DNA from: Streptomyces griseosporeus
Lineage (GTDB): Bacteria; Actinomycetota; Actinomycetes; Streptomycetales; Streptomycetaceae
Assembly: GCF_014656055.1 (NCBI RefSeq)
Contig: NZ_BNBR01000003.1
Location: 804,482 to 868,481, forward strand
Length of the DNA: 64,000 bases
Direction of reading: 5' to 3'
Shown here: positions 8,588-17,530 of the stretch, piece by piece
Layout of the letters: every line of letters begins with the position of its first letter
How positions within the stretch are numbered: the stretch's first letter is position 1
Notes under the pieces: model-generated
Databases searched by the model: none
What the model saw: the letters and a program-made list of their open reading frames with translations, nothing else
Told to the model about the DNA's origin: nothing
Program-made: the position numbers and the translations under genes

Positions 8588-9115
8588 ATGTCCATCGGTC
8601 ACACCCTCCTGGGACTCCTGGAGTCCGGGCCCCGCCACGGCTACGACCTGAAGCGGGCCTTCGACGAGAAGTTCGGTCACGACCGGCCGCTGCACTACGG
8701 CCAGGTCTACTCCACGATGTCCCGCCTGCTGAAGCACGGCCTCGTCGAGGTCGACGGCATCGAGGCCGGCGACGGCCCCGAGCGCAAGCGGTACGCCATC
8801 ACCGAGGCCGGCATCACCGACGTCGAGCGCTGGCTCGGCACGCCGGAGAAGCCCGAGCCCTACCTCCAGTCGACCCTGTACACCAAGGTCGTCCTGGCCC
8901 TGCTCACCCACCGCGACGCGGCCGACATCCTCGACACCCAGCGCGCCGAGCACCTGCGCAGCATGCGCATCCTCACCGACCGCAAGCGCAAGGGCGACCT
9001 CGCCGACCAGCTGATCTGCGACCACGCCCTGTTCCACCTGGAGGCCGACCTGCGCTGGCTGGAGCTGACCGCCGCCCGCCTGGACAAGCTGCGGCAGGCG
9101 GTGGTGTCCCCGTGA
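8588..9115 (+). CDS. PadR-family transcriptional regulator
   Basis: 175 residues. The N-terminal winged helix (about 5-85) has the family opening LLGLLESGPRHGYDLKRAF and the wing segment EVDGIEAGDGPERKRYAIT. The C-terminal half (about 95-175) is the helical Vir_act_alpha dimerisation region. PadR proteins usually repress an adjacent transporter until an inducer binds. The gene overlaps the following ABC ATPase by 4 bases, so it likely controls its own operon through the GTATACAC boxes. Confidence 0.92.
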   Translation: MSIGHTLLGLLESGPRHGYDLKRAFDEKFGHDRPLHYGQVYSTMSRLLKHGLVEVDGIEAGDGPERKRYAITEAGITDVERWLGTPEKPEPYLQSTLYTKVVLALLTHRDAADILDTQRAEHLRSMRILTDRKRKGDLADQLICDHALFHLEADLRWLELTAARLDKLRQAVVSP

Positions 9116-9801
9116 CCGCCCCCGCCGGCTCCCTCCTCGCGGCCGAGGGCCTGCGCAAGGCCTACGGCCCCACCGTCGCCCTCGACGGCGCCGAGTTCTC
9201 CATCCACCCCGGCGAGGTCGTCGCCGTCATGGGCCCCTCCGGCTCGGGCAAGTCGACACTGCTGCACTGCCTCGCCGGGATCGTCACCCCCGACGCCGGG
9301 TCGATCCTGTACGACGGACGCGACCTCGCGACGATGAACGACGCCCAGCGCAGCGCCCTGCGCCGCTCCGAGTTCGGGTTCGTCTTCCAGTTCGGGCAGC
9401 TGGTGCCGGAGCTGACCTGCGTGGAGAACGTCGCCCTGCCGCTCCGGCTGAACGGCACCTCCCGCAAGCGGGCCGAGCAGACCGCGCTCGACTGGATGCG
9501 GCGGCTGGAGGTCGACGACCTGGCGAAGAAGCGGCCCGGCGAGGTCTCCGGCGGGCAGGGGCAGCGGGTCGCCGTCGCCCGCGCGCTCGTCACGAGCCCG
9601 CGGGTCGTCTTCGCCGACGAGCCGACCGGCGCGCTGGACTCCCTCAACGGCGAGCGCGTCATGGAACTGCTCACCGAGGCCGCCCGCTCGGCCAGCACCG
9701 CCGTCGTCCTCGTCACCCACGAGGCACGGGTCGCGGCCTACTCCGACCGCGAGATCGTCGTACGGGACGGCAAGTCCCGCGACATGGAGCGGGTCGTATG
9801 A
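9112..9801 (+). CDS. ABC transporter ATP-binding protein (MacB/LolD type)
   Basis: 229 residues from the GTG at 9112, overlapping the PadR stop. Walker A GPSGSGKS, signature SGGQGQRVAVARAL, Walker B VVFADEPTGALDS and the His switch VLVTHEAR are all present, so the ATPase should be active. It pairs with the FtsX-type permease that starts within its stop codon. MacB/LolD-type systems with large-loop permeases move peptides, antibiotics or lipoproteins, or sense them; the substrate is unknown. Confidence 0.95.
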   Translation: MTAPAGSLLAAEGLRKAYGPTVALDGAEFSIHPGEVVAVMGPSGSGKSTLLHCLAGIVTPDAGSILYDGRDLATMNDAQRSALRRSEFGFVFQFGQLVPELTCVENVALPLRLNGTSRKRAEQTALDWMRRLEVDDLAKKRPGEVSGGQGQRVAVARALVTSPRVVFADEPTGALDSLNGERVMELLTEAARSASTAVVLVTHEARVAAYSDREIVVRDGKSRDMERVV

Positions 9802-12200
9802 GGACCGCGCGACAGTGGGCCCGGGACCTGGCGATGGGCGTCCGGTTCGCGTTCGGCGGCGGACGCGAGGGCTGGACCCGCGCCCTGCTGACGGCCGTCG
9901 GCGTCGGCCTGGGCGTGGCACTGCTGCTGCTGACCACCGCCGTCCCCAACGTGCTGTCGGTGCGCGACGCCCGTGAGCAGGCGCGCGCCGACCACACCTT
10001 CAGCCAGCCGCCCCGGCCCAAGGCCGCCGACACGCTCGTCGTCGCCGACGCGAACACCACGTACGGCGAGCGGGACGTGCGCGGGCGGCTGCTGGAGCCC
10101 GAGGGCCCCAAGGCGCCGCTGCCACCCGGCGTGGACCGGTTCCCGGCGGCCGGCGAGATGGTCGTCTCCCCCGCACTGAAGGACCTGCTCACCTCCTCCG
10201 ACGGCACACTGCTGCGGGAGCGGCTGCCGTACCGCATCGCCGGCACGATCGCCGAGCAGGGCCTGGTCGGCTCCCACGAACTCGCCTACTACGCGGGCGC
10301 GAAGGACCTCGCGCCGCGCATCGACAACTCGCGCGTGGCCCGCATCGTCGCCTTCGGCGAGAAGGTGCCCGGGCAGACGTCCGAGCGCATGGACCCCGTG
10401 CTGATCCTGCTCATCCTGGTCGTGTTCACGGTGCTGCTGATGCCGGTGGCCGTGTTCATCGCGGCGGCGGTACGGTTCGGCGGCGAGCGCCGCGACCGGC
10501 GGCTCGCCGCGCTGCGGCTGGTCGGCTCCGACAGCCGGATGACCCGGCGCATCGCGGCCGGCGAGGCGCTCGGCGGCTCACTGCTCGGCCTCGTCCTCGG
10601 CACGGTGTTCTTCCTGATCGGACGTCAGGCGGCGGGCTCGGTCGAGGTGCTGGGCACCAGCGTCTTCCCCAGCTACCTCAACCCCTCCCCCGCGCTGGCC
10701 GTCCTGGTCGCCGTCGCCGTCCCCGCTGCGTCCGTGCTGGTCACCCTGTTCGCGCTGCGCGGCGTCGTCATCGAACCGCTGGGCGTCGTACGGACCGCCA
10801 AGCCGGCCCGGCGCAGGCTGTGGTGGCGGCTGCTGCTGCCGCTGGGCGGCCTGGCGATGCTGTACCCGATGGTCGGGCAGGGCCGGGAGAACGGCGACTT
10901 CAACCAGTACCTCGTCACCGGCGGCGTCCTGCTGCTGCTCGTCGGCGTGACGGCGCTGCTGCCGTGGATCGTGGAGGCCGTCGTCGCCCGCCTCGGCGGG
11001 GGCTCGGTCGCCTGGCAACTCGCGGTACGACGACTCCAGTTGAGCAGCGGTACGGCCGCGCGCATGGTCAACGGCATCGCGGTCGCGGTGGCCGGGGCGA
11101 TCGCCCTGCAGATGCTGTTCGCGGGGGTCGAGGGGGACTACACCGAGGCCACGGGGAAGGATCTGCGGCGGGCTCAGATGCAGGTGCATCTGGGGGCCGA
11201 CGGAGGCGGGAGCGACGCCGGGGAGCGGTTCCGTGCCACGAAGGGGGTGCGTACGGTGACCCAGCTCTCCATGGGCTCCCTCTCCGACCGGCGCAAGAAC
11301 CCCGAGCAGAGCGCCTCGATCACCGTCGGCGACTGCGCCGCCCTGCGCGAACTGGCCACGCTGCCGTCGTGCCGGGACGGCGATGTGTTCGAGCTGACCG
11401 GCGCCGAGTACGACGACGGCGCGTCCGCGCTGGTCAAGCCCGGGCGGACGCTGTACCTCGACCCGTCCTACGACGAGGATCCCGGCCGCGAGATCCCGTG
11501 GACGGTGCCGCGGCGTGGCCTGCGGGAGGCGGCGTCCGTGGACGGGCTGCTCGGGTTCAAGGCGGACGGGTTGCTGCTGACGCCGGGGGCGCTGCGGAAG
11601 GGGGCGGGGGGTGCGGTCGCTTCTACCGCCGTCTCAGCCCCCGCCTCTGCCCTCGATTCCTCCCTCGGCTCTGCGCTCAGTTCCGAGATCTACCTGCGGC
11701 TCGACCGGTCGGTGCCGGATGCGGCGGAGTACGTCCGTAACACCGCCGCGCGGGTCGATCCGCTGGCGGACGCGATGACGTGGACGTCGACGCGGGAGTC
11801 GGAGAAGTTCACCGCCATCCGGCAGGGGCTGTTCGTGGGCGCGGCGTGTGTGCTGGCGCTGATCGGGGCGAGCCTGCTGGTGTCGCAGCTGGAGCAGTTG
11901 CGGGAACGGCGGAAGCTGCTGTCGTCGCTGGTCGCCTTCGGTACGCGGCGGCGGACGCTGGGGTTGTCGGTGCTGTGGCAGACGGCCATCCCGATCGCGC
12001 TGGGGCTCCTGCTGGCCTCGGTGGTGGGGCTGACGCTGGGGTCGGTGCTGCTGCGCATGTCGGCGGCGAAGGTGCGGGTGGACTGGCCGAGCGTGCTGTC
12101 GATGACCGGGATCGGGGCCGGGGTGGTCCTGACGGTGACGCTGCTGAGCCTGCCGCCGCTGGCGCGGTTGATGAGGGCGGACGGGTTGCGGACGGAGTAG
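9798..12200 (+). CDS. FtsX-like ABC transporter permease
   Basis: 800 residues, overlapping the ATPase gene by ATGA. The membrane segments are arranged as in two-repeat FtsX permeases: one near 35-55, a cluster around 195-345, another around 365-460, and a final trio at about 675-790. Large extracytoplasmic loops lie between (about 60-190 and 460-665). Residues RLAALRLVGS and RRKLLSSLVAFGTRRRTLG fit the coupling helices that contact the ATPase. It is the last gene of the PadR-ABC operon. There is no linked two-component system, so export or resistance rather than bacitracin-type sensing is the simpler guess. Confidence 0.9.
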   Translation: MRTARQWARDLAMGVRFAFGGGREGWTRALLTAVGVGLGVALLLLTTAVPNVLSVRDAREQARADHTFSQPPRPKAADTLVVADANTTYGERDVRGRLLEPEGPKAPLPPGVDRFPAAGEMVVSPALKDLLTSSDGTLLRERLPYRIAGTIAEQGLVGSHELAYYAGAKDLAPRIDNSRVARIVAFGEKVPGQTSERMDPVLILLILVVFTVLLMPVAVFIAAAVRFGGERRDRRLAALRLVGSDSRMTRRIAAGEALGGSLLGLVLGTVFFLIGRQAAGSVEVLGTSVFPSYLNPSPALAVLVAVAVPAASVLVTLFALRGVVIEPLGVVRTAKPARRRLWWRLLLPLGGLAMLYPMVGQGRENGDFNQYLVTGGVLLLLVGVTALLPWIVEAVVARLGGGSVAWQLAVRRLQLSSGTAARMVNGIAVAVAGAIALQMLFAGVEGDYTEATGKDLRRAQMQVHLGADGGGSDAGERFRATKGVRTVTQLSMGSLSDRRKNPEQSASITVGDCAALRELATLPSCRDGDVFELTGAEYDDGASALVKPGRTLYLDPSYDEDPGREIPWTVPRRGLREAASVDGLLGFKADGLLLTPGALRKGAGGAVASTAVSAPASALDSSLGSALSSEIYLRLDRSVPDAAEYVRNTAARVDPLADAMTWTSTRESEKFTAIRQGLFVGAACVLALIGASLLVSQLEQLRERRKLLSSLVAFGTRRRTLGLSVLWQTAIPIALGLLLASVVGLTLGSVLLRMSAAKVRVDWPSVLSMTGIGAGVVLTVTLLSLPPLARLMRADGLRTE

Positions 12201-12727
12201 TCGTTCGTCTGCGGGTGGCGGGGGGCTGGTCGCGCAGTTCCCCGCGCCCCTGAATGCCTGCGGCGGCCCGCGCGGGTGTGTGGGGGGCTGGTGTAGCGCC
12301 ATCTGCTGGTGGGTGGGTCGGGGCCGCGCCGGGGGGTATCCGTCCTCGGTGCGCCGCTACGTCGGTCAAATTCTCACCGCCACTTTCCGCCGCCCGCTGC
12401 GGGCGGACACCCCCCGACACGTCCCCTTCCCGCCGTACGCGTCTACCGGCCGCCCTGACTGCGGCGGGGCCGCCCCGCTGGGGTAGCGGGCAGCCGCACC
12501 GCTGGGCCGGCGCCCACCCGGCAGCGGCCGTCAGTCCGCTTAGCTGCGGGCAGTCGTGCCGCTGGGGCGGCACGGGTGGGCGCAGCGGCACCCCGCCAGC
12601 GCCGGGCCGCGCGACCCACCCCCGGTCGGCACCAGCGCCGGGCACCCGTCGAGCCGACCTCGGCACGACCCACCTCCTGGCCGGACCAACGCCGGGCACC
12701 CCTCAAGCCGATCCGGCCAGGACCAAG
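12201..12727. repeat. Gene-free interval made of Streptomyces-type interspersed repeats
   Basis: No credible gene in 527 bp. Three blocks resemble sequences I know as dispersed intergenic repeats in many Streptomyces genomes: 12221-12251 (contains GGTCGCGCAGTTCCCCGCGC), about 12355-12440 (contains CAAATTCTCACCGCCACTTT), and about 12540-12640 (contains GTGCCGCTGGGGCGGCAC). They lie tail-to-tail between the permease (+) and oxyR (-) and probably contain transcription stops. Identification is from memory of the genus; copies elsewhere could not be checked. Confidence 0.65.
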
Positions 12728-13687
12728 TCAGGAAGATTCCCCCGCGCCGTCCAGCACACGTACCGGCAGCGCCCGCATCGCCTCCCGTAGAGCCGCCGCC
12801 AGCTCCTCGTACTCCGCGCCCCGCGCCGCCCCCGCCCGCATCGCCAGGGCGATCCGCCGCGTCGGGGCCGGCTCGGCGAAGGAGCCGGTGAGGAGCTGGC
12901 TGCTCCGCGTCGTCTCCAGCTTCAGCGCCGTACGCGGCAGCAGCGTGCACCCCAGCCCACCCGCGACCAGCTGCACCAGCGTGGACAGCCCCGCCGCCGT
13001 CGTCGTGACCGGCGCGTCCTCCCGCCCCGCCTCCCGGCAGATGTCCAGCGCCTGGTCCCGCAGGCAGTGACCCTCGTCGAGCAGGAGGAGGTTGAGTTCC
13101 TTCAGGGCCTCGCGGCCTATGCCCTCGCGGCCGCCGAGCGGGTGGTCGAGAGGGGTGACGAGAACGAAGTCCTCGTCGAAGAGGGGCAGTTCCACCACAC
13201 CCGGCACACCCAGCGGTACCGCCAGCAGCAACAGGTCCAGGCGTCCGCTGTGCAGGCCGTCCAAGAGGTTCGCGGTCTGCTCCTCGTGGACCTGGAGGTC
13301 CAGGTCCGGATAGCGCTCGTGGACCAGCCGCAGCACCGTCGGCAGGAGGTACGGCGCCACCGTCGGGATCACGCCCAGCCGCAGCGCCCCGGTGAACGGC
13401 GCCCGCACCGCCTCCGCCTCCTCCAGCAGCGCCCCGACCTCGTCCAGCACCGCCTTCGCCCGCACCGCCAGCCTCTCCCCGGCCGGCGAGAGCAGTACCT
13501 TGCGCGTCGTACGCTCGAGGAGGGTGACACCGAGTGTCTCCTCCAGGGCGGAGACCGCCCCGGAGAGGGCCGGCTGGCTCATCCCGATCGCCGCGGCCGC
13601 GTCCCGGAAGTGCAGATGCTCGGCGACCGCCGCGAATGCCCGGAGCTGCGACAGGCTGGGCTGACGTCGTTTACTGCCGACGCTCAC
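12728..13687 (-). CDS. oxyR: LysR-family peroxide sensor, OxyR
   Basis: 319 residues. The N-terminal winged HTH (SLSQLRAFAAVAEHLHFRDA, then SQPALSGAVSALEETLGV) is followed by a LysR effector domain. The two redox cysteines expected for OxyR are visible in the segment LLLLDEGHCLRDQALDICRE. It is divergent from ahpC-ahpD, the classic arrangement in Streptomyces, and an OxyR-type operator lies between them. In that system it both represses or activates ahpCD and regulates itself in response to hydrogen peroxide. Confidence 0.95.
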   Translation of the reverse strand: MSVGSKRRQPSLSQLRAFAAVAEHLHFRDAAAAIGMSQPALSGAVSALEETLGVTLLERTTRKVLLSPAGERLAVRAKAVLDEVGALLEEAEAVRAPFTGALRLGVIPTVAPYLLPTVLRLVHERYPDLDLQVHEEQTANLLDGLHSGRLDLLLLAVPLGVPGVVELPLFDEDFVLVTPLDHPLGGREGIGREALKELNLLLLDEGHCLRDQALDICREAGREDAPVTTTAAGLSTLVQLVAGGLGCTLLPRTALKLETTRSSQLLTGSFAEPAPTRRIALAMRAGAARGAEYEELAAALREAMRALPVRVLDGAGESS

Positions 13688-13711
13688 GGATCCTCACCGA
13701 CATCCTCACTG

Positions 13712-13748
13712 ATAGCTGTCTCCGATCAACACGACCGAGTGTAGCTAT
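13712..13748. promoter_or_regulatory. OxyR-type operator between oxyR and ahpC
   Basis: Classic OxyR tetramer sites have ATAG-N7-CTAT-N7-ATAG-N7-CTAT spanning 37 bp. Here ATAG at 13712-13715 and CTAT at 13745-13748 fall exactly at the two outer positions. The inner positions are degenerate (CGAT and ACCG). The site sits midway between the divergent starts. Confidence 0.7.
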
Positions 13749-13842
13749 TTCACGGATCAATGCACGCTGTGCCAACATCGAGATCGTCCAACCCATGGGA
13801 AACACCAGCAAAATGGGTGTTTCTTCGCTGCAAGGAGAGCGT

Positions 13843-14397
13843 GTGCTCACTGTCGGTGACAAGTTCCCCGAGTTCGAACTGACCGCCTGCGTCTCGCTGG
13901 AGAAGGGCAAGGAGTTCGAGAAGATCAACCACAAGACCTACGAGGGCAAGTGGAAGGTGATCTTCGCTTGGCCCAAGGACTTCACCTTCGTGTGCCCGAC
14001 CGAGATCGCCGCGTTCGGCAAGCTGAACGACGAGTTCGCCGACCGTGACGCGCAGATCCTGGGCTTCTCCGGCGACTCCGAGTTCGTCCACCACGCCTGG
14101 CGCAAGGACCACGACGACCTGCGCGACCTGCCGTTCCCGATGATGGCCGACTCCAAGCACGAGCTGATGCGCGAGCTGGGCATCGAGGACGAGGACGGCT
14201 TCGCCAAGCGTGCCGTCTTCATCGTCGACCAGAACAACGAGATCCAGTTCTCCATGGTGACCGCCGGTTCCGTCGGCCGTAACCCCAAGGAGGTCCTGCG
14301 GGTCCTCGACGCGCTGCAGACGGACGAGCTGTGCCCGTGCAACTGGAGCAAGGGCGACGAGACCCTCGACCCGGTCGCGCTGCTGGCTGGTGAGTGA
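13843..14397 (+). CDS. ahpC: Alkyl hydroperoxide reductase AhpC (typical 2-Cys peroxiredoxin)
   Basis: 184 residues. Reduces hydrogen peroxide and organic peroxides using electrons relayed through AhpD. Peroxidatic Cys51 is in FTFVCPTEI. The C-terminal CPC pair (Cys164, Cys166) contains the resolving cysteine position. The start is GTG 13843, chosen because AAGGAGA ends 4 bases upstream and the reading (MLTVGDKFPEF) matches family N-termini; in-frame upstream sequence belongs to the promoter. It lies in an operon with ahpD (gap of 3 bases) under OxyR control. Confidence 0.97.
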   Translation: MLTVGDKFPEFELTACVSLEKGKEFEKINHKTYEGKWKVIFAWPKDFTFVCPTEIAAFGKLNDEFADRDAQILGFSGDSEFVHHAWRKDHDDLRDLPFPMMADSKHELMRELGIEDEDGFAKRAVFIVDQNNEIQFSMVTAGSVGRNPKEVLRVLDALQTDELCPCNWSKGDETLDPVALLAGE

Positions 14398-14400
14398 GGC

Positions 14401-14940
14401 ATGTCCCTCGACTCCCTGAAGTCCCGTATACCGGACTACGCCAAGGACCTGAAGCTCAACCTGGGTTCGGTCATCGGCAACTCCGAGCTTCCCGCCCAGC
14501 AGCTGTGGGGCACGGTGCTCGCCACCGCCATCGCCTCCCGCTCCGCCGTCGTGCTGCGGGAGCTGGAGCCGGAGGCCAAGGCGAACCTGACGCCGGAGGC
14601 GTACCAGGCCGCCAAGTCCGCCGCCGCGATCATGGCGATGAACAACGTCTTCTACCGGACGCGCCACCTGCTCTCGGACCACGAGTACGGCAACCTGCGC
14701 GCCGGTCTGCGGATGAACGTCATCGGCAACCCCGGCGTCGACAAGGTCGACTTCGAGCTGTGGTCCTTCGCGGTCTCTGCCATCAACGGCTGCGGCATGT
14801 GCCTGGACTCGCACGAGCAGGTCCTGCGCAAGGCCGGCCTCGACCGCGAGGTCGTCCAGGAGGCCTTCAAGATCGCCTCGGTGATCCAGGCGGTCGGCGT
14901 GACCCTGGACGCCGAAGCCGTCCTGGCCGACGCGGAGTAG
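14401..14940 (+). CDS. ahpD: Alkyl hydroperoxide reductase AhpD
   Basis: 179 residues, all-helical carboxymuconolactone-decarboxylase fold. It recycles oxidised AhpC in actinobacteria, where it replaces AhpF. The catalytic signature CGMC (Cys131, Cys134) followed by His138 in GCGMCLDSHE is intact. The ATG at 14401 lies 3 bases after the ahpC stop, and GGTGAGTGAGGC across the junction can serve as ribosome-binding site. A clear bidirectional terminator follows. Confidence 0.97.
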   Translation: MSLDSLKSRIPDYAKDLKLNLGSVIGNSELPAQQLWGTVLATAIASRSAVVLRELEPEAKANLTPEAYQAAKSAAAIMAMNNVFYRTRHLLSDHEYGNLRAGLRMNVIGNPGVDKVDFELWSFAVSAINGCGMCLDSHEQVLRKAGLDREVVQEAFKIASVIQAVGVTLDAEAVLADAE

Positions 14941-14967
14941 CGTCAAAGACGCGTCACACGCGACAGA

Positions 14968-14995
14968 GCCCCGCCCACCGAAAGGTGAGCGGGGC
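14968..14995. terminator. Bidirectional terminator between ahpD and AI-2E gene
   Basis: Stem GCCCCGCcCACC / GGTGaGCGGGGC around a GAAA loop, followed on the plus strand by CTTGT. It serves ahpCD (+) and can also stop the converging AI-2E-family gene (-). Confidence 0.85.
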
Positions 14996-15005
14996 CTTGT
15001 CGTTC

Positions 15006-16346
15006 CTATGGTTGTTGCTCGCTCGGCTCCTCCGACCGCGTCTCGACCGCCTCCCCCGACACCGGCGCCGCCGGTGAGGCGTCCGACGACGTCGCCCCCC
15101 GCGGCTGCGGCGAGTGCCGCAGGGCGGGGCCGCGGGAGTACGCCCGCAGATAGCCGACCACCGTGTTCGTCACCGCCACCAGCGGTACGGCCACCACCGC
15201 GCCGCCGATGCCGGCCACCATGCCGCCGGCCGCCACGGACAGCACCACCGCCAGCGGATGGACCCGCACCGCCCGGCCGAGGATGAACGGCTGCAGGATG
15301 TGCCCCTCGATCTGCTGCACCGCGAGGACCACGACCAGCGTCATCACCGCCGTGAACACGCCCTGCGTCACCAGCGCCACGACCACCGCCAGCGCCCCGG
15401 AGACGACCGCGCCGACCAGCGGGATGAAGGCGAACAGGAAGATGAACACGGCGAGCGGGACGGCCATCGGCACGTCCAGGAAGTAGATGCCGAGGCCGAT
15501 GAAGATGGCGTCGATGAGGGCGACGATCACCGTGCCCCGTACGTACGCCGTGAGCGTGGCCCAGGCGCGCGGCCCGGCCCCGGCCACGCCCGGGCGGGCG
15601 GCGGCGGGGACCAGCTTGAGCGTCCACTCCCAGATGCGCCGGCCGTCGTAGAGCAGGAACAGCGTGGAGAAGACGGTCAGCAGGATGCCGGTCATCGCCT
15701 CGACCACGACCTGGACGCCTTCCAGGCCGGCCGAGGTGATCTGGTCGGTGTTGGCGCCGATCGCCTCGCGCAGGTTCTTGGCGATCTGGTTGATCTGCTT
15801 GTCGGTGACGTGGAAGGGGCTGTTGAGCAGCCACTTGCGCAACTCGTCGATGCCGTCCTGGATCTGGTCGGAGAGGTTGTCGATGTTCTCCATGACCTGC
15901 CAGGTCACGAACCAGCCGATCAGGCCCATGATGACGAAGCCGAGGATCGCGGTGAGCGCCGTGGCCGGACCGCGCGGTACGCCCATGCGCCGCAGCCGCG
16001 CGACCGTCGGCTGCAGCAGCGCCGTGATGAGCAGGGCGGCGACGAAGGCGAGGACGACGAGCTGGACGGCGCTGATCACCTTCATCAGCACCCAGAGCGT
16101 GCCGGCCAGCACGAGCAGCCGCCAGCCGGCCTCGGCGGCCACCCGCACACCCCAGGGGACCGCCTGGGCGGGGTCGGGGCGGACCCGGACCACGGCGGGC
16201 TCGTACTCCGGTGACACCACCGGGTCGGGCTGCGGCTCCGGTTCGTGCTGTTCGCGCTCGGCCTCGGCGCGGCGCTCGTCGAGCCGCTCCCCCATCTCAC
16301 TGAGCCCAGCGCCGAGCCGGCCGAGCCACCCTGGCACTCGCGACAT
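15006..16346 (-). CDS. AI-2E family transporter (membrane permease)
   Basis: 446 residues. Cytoplasmic charged N-terminus (about 1-70), then the AI-2E/YdiK-PerM fold with helices at about 78-125, 138-165, 220-255 and 275-390. Family marks include the amphipathic middle region and a GPVVGA-like FIPLVGAVVSGALA segment. It probably exports a small molecule; the AI-2 link holds only for some members and recent work ties others to ion efflux. Start taken at ATG 16346 rather than 16379 because a GAGGACGG ribosome-binding site precedes it. The tail is Pro/Ser/Glu-rich. Confidence 0.88.
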   Translation of the reverse strand: MSRVPGWLGRLGAGLSEMGERLDERRAEAEREQHEPEPQPDPVVSPEYEPAVVRVRPDPAQAVPWGVRVAAEAGWRLLVLAGTLWVLMKVISAVQLVVLAFVAALLITALLQPTVARLRRMGVPRGPATALTAILGFVIMGLIGWFVTWQVMENIDNLSDQIQDGIDELRKWLLNSPFHVTDKQINQIAKNLREAIGANTDQITSAGLEGVQVVVEAMTGILLTVFSTLFLLYDGRRIWEWTLKLVPAAARPGVAGAGPRAWATLTAYVRGTVIVALIDAIFIGLGIYFLDVPMAVPLAVFIFLFAFIPLVGAVVSGALAVVVALVTQGVFTAVMTLVVVLAVQQIEGHILQPFILGRAVRVHPLAVVLSVAAGGMVAGIGGAVVAVPLVAVTNTVVGYLRAYSRGPALRHSPQPRGATSSDASPAAPVSGEAVETRSEEPSEQQP

Positions 16347-16418
16347 GATCCGTCCTCTTCCCCCGTCTCGCCCCACCACTCCCCCCAGGGGTCGTCCGTG
16401 TCAGACCGTACAGGGCGA

Positions 16419-16450
16419 AAGCCCCTCTCCGTTAAGACGGGGAGGGGCTT
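16419..16450 (-). terminator. Hairpin terminator after the transglycosylase gene
   Basis: Stem of 14 bp (arms 16419-16432 and 16437-16450, one wobble) with loop TAAG. On the minus strand it is followed by TTTCGCCC. It lies 55 bases past the stop at 16505. Confidence 0.8.
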
Positions 16451-16504
16451 GCGGAGGTTGACCGGCGGTGCCGGGTACCGGTGTCCGGGACCAGTGGCCG
16501 GTCT

Positions 16505-17191
16505 CTAGTACCAGTGGTTGGCCTGCCAGAACGACCAGGCGTCGCAGGGGCTGCCGTACCGCTCGTTCATGTAGTTGAGGCCCCACTTGATCTGGGTGGC
16601 CGGGTTGGTCTGCCAGTCGGCGCCGGCGGAGGCCATCTTGGAGCCGGGCAGGGCCTGGAAGAGACCGTAGGCGCCGGAGGAGGCGTTCACGGCGCGGTAG
16701 TTCCAGCTGGACTCGTGGTCCACGATGTTGCTGAAGCACTGGTACTGGCCGCTCGCCACCATCTGGCGGGCCATCGCCTGGATCTGCGCGATGGAGTAGG
16801 AGCTCTGTACGGGGAAGTCGGCGGAGCTGCGGCTCGCGGCGGCCTTGGCCTCGGCGCGTTCCTTGGCTTCCTCGGCCGCCTTCTCGGCGGCCTCCTTCTT
16901 CGCGATCGCGGTCTCGGCGGCCGCCTTGCGGGCCGCCTCCTCGGCGTCCTTCTTCGCGGACGCGTCCGCGACGATGGCCTGTGCGTCGGCCTGCTGCGTC
17001 AGGGACGCGGCCTGGACCTGGGCCTGCTGACCCGCGGGGATGTCCGCGAGGAGCGTCGCGTCGGCTGCCAGCGCTTCGGCGTCGTTGTTCTGCGCTGCGG
17101 TGCTGCCCGAGGCAACGCCGACGACGCTTCCGACAGCGGTGACTGCGGTGGCGGATGCCACTGCGAATCCCCGGACCGAGATCCGGCTCAC
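16505..17191 (-). CDS. Secreted lysozyme-like transglycosylase (SLT/Rpf-like fold)
   Basis: 228 residues. Signal peptide (about 1-33, ending near STAAQ), then an Ala/Glu/Lys coiled coil (about 50-130), then a catalytic domain (about 140-228). Catalytic Glu lies in IVDHESSWNYRAVN, followed by GAYGLFQALPGSKMAS and the terminal WQANHWY. It should cleave peptidoglycan outside the cell, helping wall remodelling or exit from dormancy. Start chosen at GTG 17191 because GGAAGGAA lies 6 bases upstream; an ATG at 17209 is possible but has no ribosome-binding site. The message has a long untranslated-looking leader. Confidence 0.88.
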   Translation of the reverse strand: MSRISVRGFAVASATAVTAVGSVVGVASGSTAAQNNDAEALAADATLLADIPAGQQAQVQAASLTQQADAQAIVADASAKKDAEEAARKAAAETAIAKKEAAEKAAEEAKERAEAKAAASRSSADFPVQSSYSIAQIQAMARQMVASGQYQCFSNIVDHESSWNYRAVNASSGAYGLFQALPGSKMASAGADWQTNPATQIKWGLNYMNERYGSPCDAWSFWQANHWY

Positions 17192-17530
17192 ACGGTTTCC
17201 TTCCAGCATCGCCCGCTTCGGTGACCCTGGCGGACGCAATCGTGCCCCTGGCACTGGCCTCCCCAACTGCGGGGTCACGGGAGGCTCGGGCCCGGTGGGC
17301 AACTCCCTGCACGGGAGCGCCGCGTGGTGCTCGGGCGGCATACGACGGCTGCTATGGAGTTGGTGTTCCTGCTGTGGTGCCGTACCGCTGGGGGTACAGG
17401 TGTGTCGTATGCGGGGCCTGACAGGAGTGAGACTCTGCCGTAACCCGACGCCGCAAGGCAATTCCGAGTTGCGTGTGAAAGCTCACATCCCGTTTGACCC
17501 ACGGGATTTCATCGAACGCACACATGCGAA
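17192..17530 (-). other. Long 5' leader of the transglycosylase gene
   Basis: About 340 bases between the phoH terminator and the GTG start hold no convincing ORF on either strand. There are hairpin-forming stretches such as CCCCGCAGTTGGGG near 17270 inside a larger CCTCCC...GGGGAGG arm pair. Cell-wall hydrolase genes in Streptomyces often have riboswitch-controlled leaders (c-di-AMP ydaO type upstream of rpf genes), but I could not find the ydaO core motifs here, so no class is assigned. Confidence 0.35.

Noticed and set aside
17192..17530. ydaO (c-di-AMP) riboswitch before the transglycosylase gene
   Set aside because: The expected conserved core motifs were not found by eye; kept only as an undetermined leader.
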